This document shows, one piece after another, positions 8,955 to 16,952 of a stretch of 64,000 bases of DNA (position 1 is the first letter of the stretch; every line of letters starts with the position of its first letter). The translations under genes were made by a program, and so were the position numbers. The notes under the pieces are model-generated. The model had not been told where the DNA came from, searched no databases, and saw only the letters and a program-made list of their open reading frames with translations. Origin of the DNA: Pedobacter xixiisoli (GTDB taxonomy: Bacteria > Bacteroidota > Bacteroidia > Sphingobacteriales > Sphingobacteriaceae); assembly GCF_900215335.1 (NCBI RefSeq), contig NZ_OCMT01000002.1, forward strand, positions 310,001 to 374,000. The letters are read 5' to 3'.

Positions 8955-9000
8955 ACTCTCTCCTTACTAGGGAGAGATCCCGATTGATCGGAAGAGAGGG
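8955..9000. repeat. Dispersed repeat, GGGAGAGA...GAAGAGAGGG type
   Basis: CTCTCTCCTTACTAGGGAGA then GATCCCGATTGATCGG and GAAGAGAGGG. The inner arms CTCTCTCC / GGGAGAGA form a hairpin. It is the same family as 3166-3207 and 12681-12773 and lies directly after the pump stop codon, so it could also act as a processing or stability hairpin for the efflux mRNA. Confidence 0.65.
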
Positions 9001-9090
9001 TTTTTAGAAAAGCAGAGGCTATCATTTCATCGCAAATCGTAGTCCTGCTTTCCGCTATTACCGTTTTGTTGGCACTGCCATTCATTCTTG

Positions 9091-9152
9091 TCATGTTGAG
9101 CTTGTCGAAACATCTACTCACAACAATCAATCCTTCGACACGCTCAGGATGA
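9091..9152. repeat. Inverted-repeat element (TCATGTTGAGC...GCTCAGGATGA)
   Basis: The arms TCATGTTGAGCTTGTCGAA and TTCGACACGCTCAGGATGA are inverted repeats with three mismatches, about 62 bp across. It lies in the 397-bp gap between the pump (+) and the OMPLA-like gene (-). The rest of that gap (9001-9090, 9153-9338) holds no gene I can support. Confidence 0.65.
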
Positions 9153-9267
9153 CACCAACAAAAAGTATATCCGCTACAATCAGGTTTAAAAAGCAATACC
9201 TGTGCATCAAAACTAACTTTGTCAATCCACTATCCTACTGTCTAAAAGATTGACAAAGTTAAATGTC

Positions 9268-9313
9268 AACACTTTGCGTTCTTCGCGAAAACTTTAAAAA
9301 CCTTTGCGTTAAA
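9268..9313. repeat. Internal repeat CTTTGCGTT...CCTTTGCGTT
   Basis: The phrase CTTTGCGTTCTTCGCG is followed after a short spacer by CCTTTGCGTTAAAAG. The two near-copies of TTTGCGTT resemble a short phrase common in intergenic DNA of this bacterial group. Family status is inferred from style. Confidence 0.35.
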
Positions 9314-9338
9314 AGACACTATCTATTAAACTGAACCA

Positions 9339-10328
9339 TTACTTTATTCCGTATCTCGAAAAAGTACTAGACAAACCAAACCTCATAAAAGCATACCTGT
9401 CTTTAAAATATATGTTATATGGGTCTTCACCATAATATCCAAAACTGGCCATCATAAAAACATTTTGCATAAACGACAAGCTATAATTAGCTGTAACCTC
9501 TATATTCAATCTTCTTTTAGGAGCTATAAAACCATGATTATCGTATTCATTTATGGCGTAAGAAAACTGCCCGTTAAAACGCCAAGTTTCTTTTTCTAAT
9601 GTATTAGATGCATTTTCTTTATTTGAACTTCCTTTTCTCCAACCACCCTTATCACCTTTATAAATTTGATAAATACGAAATGAGAAATCATAATTTAAGC
9701 GTGTAAAACCATAATCGCCATTTAGCGCTGGCTCATAATCGAACCATTTATGCCACTCTAAGCCAACTTTATGGTTATAAGAATAATAACGTCCAGTTGA
9801 TGGTTTTGCATCAGTAATATAACCAAACCGATAAGCTGTAGTTAAGTAATTGGTATTAAAATTTCCAGTGCTAGTATTGATGGTTCCATCTGCAAAAACA
9901 GCATCTCCGTCTTGACCGTTTGAGTGATGCGTATAACTCAGTTGAGCATAACGGTAATTCTTTACTTCTTCTACCAATCGTAAATAAACTGTTCCGCCCA
10001 ACCTAAAACTTGGGGTGCGAACTCCTGCTGAGCGTTCGTTTCTTACCCGTGCTGTAAAATCTGGATTAATAGAAAAAGCTACAGGCAAGCTTCTGGGAGC
10101 AAACACCACATAGGAAGTAGTCAATTTACCATTTAAAATATAGGAAGATGGCGCTCCAATCTCTCCGGCAGGCGAAGTATAGGACAGCTCGCTATTTTCT
10201 TTGTACAGCGATATGTAAGCCAAGTTAGCTTGTTGCTTTTTTTCCCGCAACGTATCTATTTGTGCCGTCTGAGCAAAGACAACCACACTTATGAAACCAA
10301 GCAAAATAGACAGTATTAATCTTCTCAT
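9339..10328 (-). CDS. Outer-membrane beta-barrel, phospholipase A (OMPLA)-like
   Basis: A 329-residue exported barrel protein. The signal peptide is about residues 1-19 (cleavage near VFAQ). The rest is rich in alternating aromatic strands and ends in a barrel-like C-terminus. The segment SYTHHSNGQDG (residues 131-141) matches the H-x-SNG active-site motif of the PldA/OMPLA family (His142 and Ser144 in E. coli), giving His134 and Ser136 as candidate catalytic residues; the Asn partner would be near 151. If active it would hydrolyse outer-membrane phospholipids. The overall sequence is divergent and barrels share composition, so it could instead be an unrelated barrel. It stands alone on the minus strand, divergent from the DUF6370 gene. 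Confidence 0.55.
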   Translation of the reverse strand: MRRLILSILLGFISVVVFAQTAQIDTLREKKQQANLAYISLYKENSELSYTSPAGEIGAPSSYILNGKLTTSYVVFAPRSLPVAFSINPDFTARVRNERSAGVRTPSFRLGGTVYLRLVEEVKNYRYAQLSYTHHSNGQDGDAVFADGTINTSTGNFNTNYLTTAYRFGYITDAKPSTGRYYSYNHKVGLEWHKWFDYEPALNGDYGFTRLNYDFSFRIYQIYKGDKGGWRKGSSNKENASNTLEKETWRFNGQFSYAINEYDNHGFIAPKRRLNIEVTANYSLSFMQNVFMMASFGYYGEDPYNIYFKDRYAFMRFGLSSTFSRYGIK

Positions 10329-10477
10329 ATAATGATTTACGTTTTTACGGCTATATAAGTTTCGTATTCAACTTATTTTTATAACGCAAGATTGCTTTGC
10401 CCAAAGAATTTGATAAAAATCATTGCTACTTACTAGCTTATAATCAGCATATTTGTAGCACCTAATCATTAAACAAG

Positions 10478-10831
10478 ATGAAAAAACTAAGCTTATACCT
10501 TCTATTGACAGCGTTTACATTTACCGCTGACGCACAAGACACACCAGCTAAATCAACTAAAATTGAGAAAAAACAAGTTGAAATTGCATGTGGCGAATGT
10601 ATGTTCAAAATGCCAGGCAAAGGTTGTGACCTAGCGGTGAGAATAGATGGAACGCCTTATTTTGTCGACGGCAGAAAAATAGACGATTTTGGAGATGCCC
10701 ATGCTGACGATGGTTTTTGCAATGCCATTAGAAAAGCAACCGTAACGGGTGAAATAGTTGACGGAAGGTTTAAAGCAAAGTCAGTACAGTTAGTAGAAAC
10801 CAAGAAAACCGACAAACCGAAGTCTAAATAA
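10478..10831 (+). CDS. Small exported cysteine-containing protein, DUF6370 type
   Basis: A 117-residue protein with a signal peptide (about residues 1-19, cleavage near ADAQ). The core contains CGECMF, GKGCDLAVRIDG, YFVDG and DAHADDGFCNAIRKA, which I recognise as the DUF6370 family of unknown function. Four cysteines (CxxC, a single Cys, and Cys next to a His/Asp-rich HADDGFC) suggest disulfides or metal binding in the periplasm. That would suit a neighbourhood with metal efflux genes, but it is inference. A near-consensus promoter (CATATTTG at 10448-10455, with TTG at 10423-10425) lies about 22 bp upstream of the ATG. It stands alone. Confidence 0.75.
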   Translation: MKKLSLYLLLTAFTFTADAQDTPAKSTKIEKKQVEIACGECMFKMPGKGCDLAVRIDGTPYFVDGRKIDDFGDAHADDGFCNAIRKATVTGEIVDGRFKAKSVQLVETKKTDKPKSK

Positions 10832-10930
10832 TTTAAAGCTACAGTACCCGTCCCGACCTTTCGGGATAAACAGATTTATTTAAAATTATATACTCAAAAT
10901 ATAATATAATTCTCAAATCAATTTATTTTT

Positions 10931-10950
10931 ATCTGTGCATCTGTGGCTAA
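10931..10950. repeat. Phrase ATCTGTGCATCTGTGGCTAA, also found at 33356-33417
   Basis: The same 'ctgtgcatctgtggcta' wording occurs here upstream of pdxJ and, in inverted pair form, inside the pectin locus at 33356-33417. Two copies in one window argue for a dispersed element. Here it abuts the pdxJ promoter. Confidence 0.5.
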
Positions 10951-10954
10951 ACCG

Positions 10955-10962
10955 TATCTTTG
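10955..10962 (+). promoter_or_regulatory. Bacteroidota -7 element TATCTTTG for pdxJ
   Basis: Exact match to TAnnTTTG, ending 4 bp before the ATG at 10967. Transcription from it would start at or within a few bases of the start codon, giving a leaderless or nearly leaderless message. No clear TTG -33 element is visible. Confidence 0.6.
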
Positions 10963-10966
10963 CCCC

Positions 10967-11683
10967 ATGACAAAGTTATCGGTTAACATCAATAAGATTG
11001 CTACCCTACGCAACAGCAGAGGCGGCAACAACCCTGATTTGGTTAAAGTAGCACTAGACTGCGAAAAATTTGGTGCGGAAGGCATTACGGTGCATCCTCG
11101 TCCAGATGAGCGTCATATCCGCTATCAAGATACTTTTGATTTAAAGGCAGTCATTGCTACCGAATTCAATATTGAAGGCAATTGCAAAGAGCAGAAATTT
11201 GTTGACTTAGTATTGGCCAACAAACCTGCGCAAGTTACTTTGGTGCCAGATGCCGAAGGTCAGATTACTTCAAACCACGGTTGGGATACCATTAAACATC
11301 AAGATTACCTGAAAGAAATGGTGGCTGTTTTCCAACAAGCAGGCATCCGCGTTTCTATCTTCGTTGACCCAGTGGTAGAAATGGTTGAACATGCTTTAAC
11401 TACAGGCACCGACCGAATTGAGCTTTACACTGAAGCTTACGCCCAACAATACTACAATAATAGAGAAAAAGCAATTGCTCCTTATTTGGCGGCAGCACAT
11501 AAGGCAAATGAATTGGGCATAGGCATTAACGCTGGTCACGATTTAGATTTGCACAATCTTAAATATTTCGCACAAACAATTCCTGGATTACTAGAGGTTT
11601 CTATAGGTCATGCGCTAATTAGCGATGCACTTTATCTAGGCTTGGAAGAAACTATTAAACGTTATTTGGCACAACTTAACTAA
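10967..11683 (+). CDS. pdxJ: Pyridoxine 5'-phosphate synthase
   Basis: Condenses 1-deoxyxylulose 5-phosphate with 3-amino-2-oxopropyl phosphate in the cytoplasm, the ring-closing step of DXP-dependent vitamin B6 synthesis. At 238 residues it has normal length. Family signatures are [88 protein letters not shown] and [12 protein letters not shown]. The ATG at 10967 is preferred over a GTG at 10943 because conserved sequence begins there and the -7 promoter element would lie inside the longer frame. It is the first of two + strand genes, separated from the EamA gene by a hairpin repeat, so they are probably independent. Confidence 0.96.
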   Translation: MTKLSVNINKIATLRNSRGGNNPDLVKVALDCEKFGAEGITVHPRPDERHIRYQDTFDLKAVIATEFNIEGNCKEQKFVDLVLANKPAQVTLVPDAEGQITSNHGWDTIKHQDYLKEMVAVFQQAGIRVSIFVDPVVEMVEHALTTGTDRIELYTEAYAQQYYNNREKAIAPYLAAAHKANELGIGINAGHDLDLHNLKYFAQTIPGLLEVSIGHALISDALYLGLEETIKRYLAQLN

Positions 11684-11760
11684 GTTATGGGTTACGAGTT
11701 GTGAGTTGCAGGTGTTAACTTGTCTATCTCTTAACCCGTAACATACAACTTTCAACTCAT
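11684..11760. repeat. Inverted repeat with GTTGTGAGTTG wording
   Basis: GTTATGGGTTACGAGTTGTG then, about 40 bp later, AACCCGTAACATACAAC and TTTCAACTCA form an imperfect long hairpin filling the pdxJ-EamA gap. A second element with the same wording lies at 37063-37143. Confidence 0.6.
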
Positions 11761-11762
11761 TT

Positions 11763-12680
11763 ATGTTAAAGGGTATTCTTCTCGTATTATTTGGCGCTTG
11801 TAGCTTTGGTATCTTATCTACTTTTGTAAAACTGGCTTATGGCGAAGGTTATACTTTAGGCGATGTAACAGGTACACAGGCGTTATTTGGCGCTTCAATG
11901 TTGTGGATTGTTTATTTTATTCAACGCCAAGTACAGCGCAAAAACAACGTTGAAAAACCTCAAGCAGTTATTAAAACCCATTGGATTAAACTTGTTTTAG
12001 CTGGAACCTTTACAGGCTTAGTAAGTTTAACGTATTACCAATGTGTGAAACTGATTCCTGCTTCGGTAGCTATTATTCTATTAATGCAGTTTGTATGGAT
12101 TAGTGTACTCTTGGAGTTCATTTTCTTCAAAAAGAAACCTAATAACCTCCAAATTTTTGCAGTTATCATGATTCTGCTAGGTACGATTGCAGCCAGTGGA
12201 TATTTTGAGCAATCGGCAGAAAATTTAAGTATAGCGGGTATTGGTTACGGAATGGTTGCCGCTTTGTGCTATGCCATCTTCTTGATGTTGAATGGTAACC
12301 TCGGAAATGAATATCCACCCTTACAAAAGAGCGCATTGATGATTACTGGCGCATGTATATTGATTTTCATCGTATTGCCTCCTACTTTTCTATTTAACGG
12401 AGCATTAGGTGGCAGCTTACTGAAATGGGGGTTAATTTTAGCAGTTTTTGGAACAGTAATCCCTCCTTTGTGTTTTGCTTCTGGTATTCCAAAAATTGGA
12501 TTAACGTTAAGTTCTATCTTAAGTTCAGCAGAATTACCAGTAGCAGTGAGTATGTCGGCATTGGTTTTGCAGGAAGAAGTAAGCCTAATCAGATGGATTG
12601 GTGTCGTGATTATTTTATCATCGATGATACTACCAAATTTGGAAAATTTAAAGAAAGCGAATAGCTTTAGAAGAAAATAG
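11763..12680 (+). CDS. EamA/DMT-family membrane transporter
   Basis: A 305-residue integral membrane protein with about ten hydrophobic segments in two homologous halves, the layout of drug/metabolite transporters. Each half has the EamA look (start MLKGILLVLFGACSFGILST; second half IAGIGYGMVAALCYAIFLML). The late segment ELPVAVSMSALVLQEEVSLIRWIGVVIIL is the usual end of the second EamA domain. Substrate unknown; family members export amino acids, nucleobases or other metabolites. The start ATG is 3 bp after a repeat element. A large palindromic repeat follows the stop. Confidence 0.88.
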   Translation: MLKGILLVLFGACSFGILSTFVKLAYGEGYTLGDVTGTQALFGASMLWIVYFIQRQVQRKNNVEKPQAVIKTHWIKLVLAGTFTGLVSLTYYQCVKLIPASVAIILLMQFVWISVLLEFIFFKKKPNNLQIFAVIMILLGTIAASGYFEQSAENLSIAGIGYGMVAALCYAIFLMLNGNLGNEYPPLQKSALMITGACILIFIVLPPTFLFNGALGGSLLKWGLILAVFGTVIPPLCFASGIPKIGLTLSSILSSAELPVAVSMSALVLQEEVSLIRWIGVVIILSSMILPNLENLKKANSFRRK

Positions 12681-12773
12681 CCCTCTCTGGCTACGCCATC
12701 TCTCCCAAAGGGAGAGAATTAGCTATATTATTTTCTTTCCCTTTGGGAGAGATGCCCACAGGGCAGAGAGGGT
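12681..12773. repeat. Large palindromic repeat, CCCTCTCTGG...CAGAGAGGG
   Basis: The left arm CCCTCTCTGG..CCATCTCTCCCAAAGGGAGAGA and right arm TCCCTTTGGGAGAGATG..GGGCAGAGAGGG face each other across a 10-15-bp AT spacer, so the whole 93 bp folds back on itself and each arm also contains its own small hairpin. This is the fullest copy of the family also present at 3166-3207 and 8955-9000. Confidence 0.75.
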
Positions 12774-12801
12774 AATATTGATATATTAAATTAATGATTT
12801 T

Positions 12802-13359
12802 ATGAAAAAAACAATATTAATCGCCCTAATAACTTCTGTCCTATTTGCTTGTAAAAATAGTTCTAGCATCAATACCGATGAAGCTGGAAAAGTAATTATC
12901 ACTTACCTAAAGGGCAATCCAGAATATAAAACCACCCGTTTTGACTTCGGCGAGTTGAAATTCAATACCGAAAAAGAATATGCGGAGTTGGAAAATTATC
13001 GCAAGTTGGCGAATGAAGGCTACATCACCTTAACATTATTGAGTTCTAAAAAGAAATTCCTTTCTAAAGATAGCAGCTATGTTTACAGCGCCAAGCTAAC
13101 CCAAAAAGCTAGCGATTTTGTGTTAAAGCAAGAAACAGATAAAGCCACAGTTAAAGCCGTAACTTATGAATTGACGGAAGAAAAACCTGTAGACTTTTCT
13201 AAAGTAAATGATGCAACCGCCAAAGTAACCGTATCGCTTAAAAAAGTAAATACACCATTTGCTGCTTTTCAAAAGAAACCAGAAGAAAATAGCGAATTTA
13301 TTACCAAAACTTATCGTTTAAAATATGATAAAGAAGAAGGTTGGAAGGTGAAGAAATAG
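12802..13359 (+). CDS. Lipoprotein of unknown function
   Basis: A 185-residue protein with a lipoprotein signal (MKKTILIALITSVLFAC; lipobox FAC, Cys17). The mature part is Lys/Thr-rich and predicted to be mostly beta strands. I do not recognise a domain. The segment FDFGELKFNTEKEYAELENY and the C-terminal YRLKYDKEEGWKVKK are the most distinctive parts and suggest a small beta-sandwich or cystatin-like fold, but that is a guess. It stands alone between repeats. ATGAAAAAAAC start with no competing upstream start. Confidence 0.6.
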   Translation: MKKTILIALITSVLFACKNSSSINTDEAGKVIITYLKGNPEYKTTRFDFGELKFNTEKEYAELENYRKLANEGYITLTLLSSKKKFLSKDSSYVYSAKLTQKASDFVLKQETDKATVKAVTYELTEEKPVDFSKVNDATAKVTVSLKKVNTPFAAFQKKPEENSEFITKTYRLKYDKEEGWKVKK

Positions 13360-13451
13360 ATTAAGGATTAAAGAACAAGGAATAAAGAGCAAAGATTGAA
13401 AGTACATCTCGGTAATCTTGTACTAACATCAATAAGTTATTAGTAATAAAA

Positions 13452-13500
13452 TATGGATTACAAATCCATTGATAGTAGAATCGGGATTACAAATCCCAAC
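13452..13500. repeat. Mini-hairpins GGATTACAAATCC, second cluster
   Basis: TATGGATTACAAATCCATT (13452-13470) and CGGGATTACAAATCCC (13482-13497) are two tandem short hairpins of the same design as those at 2935-3053. The rest of the gap 13360-13657 is purine-rich (repeated AAAGA/AATAAAG wording) and shows no gene. Confidence 0.65.
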
Positions 13501-13657
13501 TAGCAACGGGAGTGAAGAAAAAGAAATAAATAGAAAAAAAAAGAAATAAAGATTAGAAGCATTAAACGTTATTCAAATTGCAACACAAAGCAAAGGACAG
13601 CAAAAGCTCAATGATTTTAAATCTTTTAGTTGAAACCACAACCAGCGTTATTAAAAT

Positions 13658-14668
13658 ATGAAAAAAACTACGCTCCTCTTATTTATATTAACTGCATTAA
13701 TATCGCAATCTTTTGCTCAAATCGGGAAAGAGATATCCAAGGAAAACCAAGTTCTCTTTAATGTTAAATCGCTACTGGAAAAACATTTTTCTGGAACCAA
13801 TATACGTGGCTTACAAAAAAGCTTTGAAATCAAATCTTCCCATTCAGATGGTTATTCATTTACTAGTGATGTCAATTCATTATTTTCTGAAAAATCAAAT
13901 AAGTCTCTGTCAATTAAACTTAATAAAGTTCTCAAAATAAAAGATAATACTAAATTAACAGGTGTACTATATTTCGATGATCGATTAGATAGTGCAATGG
14001 TGGATATAGCATACAAAACAGAAGATACTGTTTACAGTTTTATTTCAATGCATGGTTATGCTGTACCTAGAGGTGGTTTTAAAGCATTTTCTAAAAGATT
14101 ACACGATTTTATTAACGAGCAAATAACTCAGGGTAAACTATTAAAAGACTCTATATCTTCAATCACATCGATAAATATAATGGTTGATAAAAGTGGAAGC
14201 TTTAAACAAGCCAAACAAACTTACCTATCGAAAGTTATAGATGTATTTTTGGCATCGGAGCCAAGATGGAATCCAAGTATGAGCAGTGGTAAACACGTAC
14301 CTACTGTAGTTAGCTTCTCAATCATACGTGATTATATTAATGGTGGTAATTGGCCCAGAGAAGATAATGTCGCCAAAAAACGTTATGGATATAATGACTT
14401 TGATAGCTACGTAAATATTTATGAAATTGCTTTTTTTTACAATAACGACGTACCAGTTTTTTACAGCAATGAACTATTGGAGCATTCAGGTAAAACGATC
14501 ATATCTGCCGTTTACGATAAAATGCTGAAAGCATATCGTATGATTGCCGTTCACAATGGAAACCTGACTAATACAAACCAACTAAAGAATTTAACTAGAA
14601 CAGAAGCTTCAAAAGAATTCTACGTATCAGGGTATGGGTATTACAGAATCTATTTTATGCTGGATTAA
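13658..14668 (+). CDS. Exported protein with a TonB-C-terminal-like domain
   Basis: A 336-residue secreted or periplasmic protein with signal peptide about residues 1-20 (cleavage after SFA). The middle portion, about residues 137-225, follows the TonB C-terminal domain pattern: PRGGFKAF at the start, an INIMVDKSGSFKQAK strand-turn-strand, and EPRWNPSMSSGKHVPT just before a VVSFSI strand. There is no transmembrane anchor or proline-rich spacer as in TonB itself. Domains of this type without an anchor are common in Bacteroidota envelope proteins and are thought to mediate peptide binding. The N-terminal 130 residues and C-terminal 110 are unrecognised. It stands alone, convergent with gltA. 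Function unknown. Confidence 0.6.
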   Translation: MKKTTLLLFILTALISQSFAQIGKEISKENQVLFNVKSLLEKHFSGTNIRGLQKSFEIKSSHSDGYSFTSDVNSLFSEKSNKSLSIKLNKVLKIKDNTKLTGVLYFDDRLDSAMVDIAYKTEDTVYSFISMHGYAVPRGGFKAFSKRLHDFINEQITQGKLLKDSISSITSINIMVDKSGSFKQAKQTYLSKVIDVFLASEPRWNPSMSSGKHVPTVVSFSIIRDYINGGNWPREDNVAKKRYGYNDFDSYVNIYEIAFFYNNDVPVFYSNELLEHSGKTIISAVYDKMLKAYRMIAVHNGNLTNTNQLKNLTRTEASKEFYVSGYGYYRIYFMLD

Positions 14669-14792
14669 GCTTAACAACTAAAAGCCAAGTTTTCAATTCT
14701 CTTTTCATAATTTTTGCAACGATCTGGTTATCTTATAACTTTTAAGCAGACTATTCAATATACCTGTAATATTATTAGAAAATTTGCCCCAC

Positions 14793-14818
14793 AAAAAAAG
14801 CCGGCAATCCACCGGCTT
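14793..14818 (-). terminator. Terminator of gltA
   Basis: Read on the minus strand, AAGCCGG-(7 nt)-CCGGCTT is followed by seven T residues, about 37 bp past the gltA stop. Confidence 0.9.
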
Positions 14819-14854
14819 AGCATTAACATATTTGGTTGTAAAGAGAGTACTTGT

Positions 14855-16123
14855 TTACAAATGCTTATCTACATCACCAACGTACACTTGACGTGGTCTG
14901 CCGATAGGCTCTTTATTTTCCCTCATTTCTTTCCATTGAGCGATCCATCCTGGCAGACGACCTAATGCGAAAAGAACTGTGAACATTTCTGAAGGGAAAC
15001 CCAAAGCTCTGTAAATGATACCCGAGTAGAAATCTACGTTTGGATACAATTTACGATCGATAAAGTATTGATCTGTTAGTGCAGCTTGCTCTAACTTTTT
15101 AGCAATTTCTAATACTGGATCATTGATACCTAAGCTTTCTAAGATATCATCACAAGCCTTTTTAATGATTTTAGCTCTTGGATCAAAGTTTTTGTAAACT
15201 CTGTGACCAAAGCCCATCATACGGAAAGGATCATTTTTATCTTTTGCTTTTGCAATCCATTTATCGGTATCACCACCATCTTCTTTAATGCGCTCTAACA
15301 TCTCGATTACTGCTTGGTTAGCACCACCGTGTAGCGGGCCCCAAAGTGCAGAAATACCTGCAGAGATAGAAGCATATAGGTTACAATCTGATGAACCTAC
15401 GATTCTTACGGTAGAAGTAGAACAGTTTTGCTCGTGATCTGCGTGAAGAATCAATAATTTATTCATTGCACTAACCACTACTGGATTTGGTTCAAAATCT
15501 TCAGTACGCTGACCGAAAGTCATCCAAAGATAGTTAGTGATATAATCGTATTTGTTTTTAGGATAGATCAATGGATGTCCCAAAGATTTTTTATAGATGA
15601 AAGCCACAATGGTTGTCATTTTGGCTAGCATTTTAATGATAGTTTCGTTTTTTTGTTCTTCTGATTGGTTAGCTTCTAAACTTTCTGGATAAAAGGTAGA
15701 AAGTGAACAAACTAATGAAGACAATTGAGCCATTGGATGAGATTTTGAAGGATAACCATCAAAAAACTTCTTCATATCCTCGTGGATCAGCGTGTGCATA
15801 CTGATATCCTTTTGGAATTTCTCTACCGTTTCTTTAGAAGGTAGTTCGCCATAGATCAATAAGTAAGCAACTTCTAAAAATGATGCTTTTTCAGCTAATT
15901 CTTCAATCGGATAACCACGATATTTTAAAACACCTTCTTCTCCGTCTAAAAATGTAATAGCGCTTTTTGTAGCTCCTGTATTCTTATATCCAAAATCTAA
16001 AGTAACGTGACCAGTAAGATCTCTTAATTTGGAAATATCGATAGCTCTCTCTCCTTCAGTTCCAGTAATAATTGGGAACTCGTAAGTCTGTCCGTCTATC
16101 TTAATTTCTGCAGTAGTTGACAT
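14855..16123 (-). CDS. gltA: Citrate synthase
   Basis: Condenses acetyl-CoA with oxaloacetate as the entry step of the TCA cycle. It has 422 residues, close to the E. coli type II enzyme. The N-terminal regulatory-type segment (IDISKLRDLTGHVTLDFGYKN) is present. Catalytic residues are visible as His265 (GPLHGGANQA), His307 (MGFGHRVYK) and Asp364 (VDFYSG), matching His264, His305 and Asp362 of E. coli. HADHEQN at 227-233 and RPRQVYVG near the end are also typical. It is monocistronic: a terminator lies downstream and a 120-bp AT-rich gap separates it from the next gene on the same strand. Confidence 0.97.
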   Translation of the reverse strand: MSTTAEIKIDGQTYEFPIITGTEGERAIDISKLRDLTGHVTLDFGYKNTGATKSAITFLDGEEGVLKYRGYPIEELAEKASFLEVAYLLIYGELPSKETVEKFQKDISMHTLIHEDMKKFFDGYPSKSHPMAQLSSLVCSLSTFYPESLEANQSEEQKNETIIKMLAKMTTIVAFIYKKSLGHPLIYPKNKYDYITNYLWMTFGQRTEDFEPNPVVVSAMNKLLILHADHEQNCSTSTVRIVGSSDCNLYASISAGISALWGPLHGGANQAVIEMLERIKEDGGDTDKWIAKAKDKNDPFRMMGFGHRVYKNFDPRAKIIKKACDDILESLGINDPVLEIAKKLEQAALTDQYFIDRKLYPNVDFYSGIIYRALGFPSEMFTVLFALGRLPGWIAQWKEMRENKEPIGRPRQVYVGDVDKHL

Positions 16124-16243
16124 ATATCTAAAATTTTATATAATTATAAGTAGTTATTTTCTTTTATTAAAATTTAAGCGGAAACAATTATACACTTGTT
16201 ACACTTTTTTACGTTTTCTAATAGAATTCTAATGTTTCAGCGT

Positions 16244-16786
16244 CTATTTCGCCACAATTTCTTCCGCTACTCTTCCACACTCCATCATTTCATCTCCATA
16301 GTATGGATTTTGGATTTTCTTTTCCGATGAAAGCCAATCTCCCCCATCACCATTATTAGCCATTGGACAATGTTGTACGTAAATAGTTCCAGAAGTTAAT
16401 GCAGCATGTTTAAAAACAGGAATAATTTCTACATTCAAATCTGTGAAAGCAGCTCTTTGTGCTTTAATATCTTTTGCTTCAGCAATTTTACCAGCAATTG
16501 CAGCTGCATTCTCACAACCTTCAAAACCTTTTAAAGCTGTAGCTAGTTCAGTGGCTGCAGGTTTTGCAGTTTCTAATTTGGTTGCTACCAATTGATCTTT
16601 AAGTTTGATATAGGCGGCGTAAATATTCTGCAATTTTTCATCTTGAAAGGCTAGCGAACTTACCAGTGAGGTATCTGCGGCTACAACCGTAGTATCTTTT
16701 GTTTCAGTAGATTGCTTATTGCTGTTACATGCCACTAACGCCGTGAATGCTACTGCCATTAAGCCAATATATTTTTTCCCTTGCAT
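16244..16786 (-). CDS. DUF3347-domain lipoprotein (putative metal-binding)
   Basis: A 180-residue lipoprotein with lipobox VAC at Cys20. A four-helix-like region (about 50-135) precedes the signature YVQHCPMANNGDGGDWLS and NPYYGDEMMECG, which I recognise as DUF3347. The His, Cys and Met residues in HCPMA and MMECG are arranged as plausible Cu/heavy-metal ligands. In Bacteroidota this domain is found free or fused to CusB-type adaptors. The CusB-like protein at 4607-5701 lacks it, so functional pairing at a distance is possible but unproven. It stands alone, 120 bp upstream of gltA on the same strand. Confidence 0.8.
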   Translation of the reverse strand: MQGKKYIGLMAVAFTALVACNSNKQSTETKDTTVVAADTSLVSSLAFQDEKLQNIYAAYIKLKDQLVATKLETAKPAATELATALKGFEGCENAAAIAGKIAEAKDIKAQRAAFTDLNVEIIPVFKHAALTSGTIYVQHCPMANNGDGGDWLSSEKKIQNPYYGDEMMECGRVAEEIVAK

Positions 16787-16882
16787 ACGTGTTTTATTTT
16801 AAGGATTGCTATTTGGGAAACAATCCAATAAAGGTGTGTTCTGTTTTGTGCTCAAAATAGCATTTATAATTCTAAAACCCAC

Positions 16883-16910
16883 AAAAAAGCCCCGATAAAA
16901 TTACCGAGGC
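16883..16910 (-). terminator. Terminator of the barrel-protein gene
   Basis: On the minus strand GCCTCGGTA-ATTT-TATCGGGGC (two G-T wobbles) runs into TTTTTT, 42 bp past the stop at 16953. Confidence 0.8.
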
Positions 16911-16952
16911 CTAATAATATTATATTGTGATTATAATTTGTTAACGATACGA

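Noticed and set aside
8921..9196. 91-codon minus-strand frame after the pump
   Set aside because: Built from two dispersed repeats (8955-9000, 9091-9152) and with no protein-like features.
10851..10866. Hairpin TCCCGA-CCTT-TCGGGA after the DUF6370 gene considered as a terminator
   Set aside because: The stem is only 6 bp and there is no T-run; more likely a fragment of repeat sequence.
12425..12664. 79-codon frame inside the EamA gene
   Set aside because: Alternative frame of a clear membrane-protein gene.
14714..14965. 83-codon + strand frame at the gltA 3' end
   Set aside because: Runs through the gltA terminator hairpin and then antisense to the gltA C-terminus.
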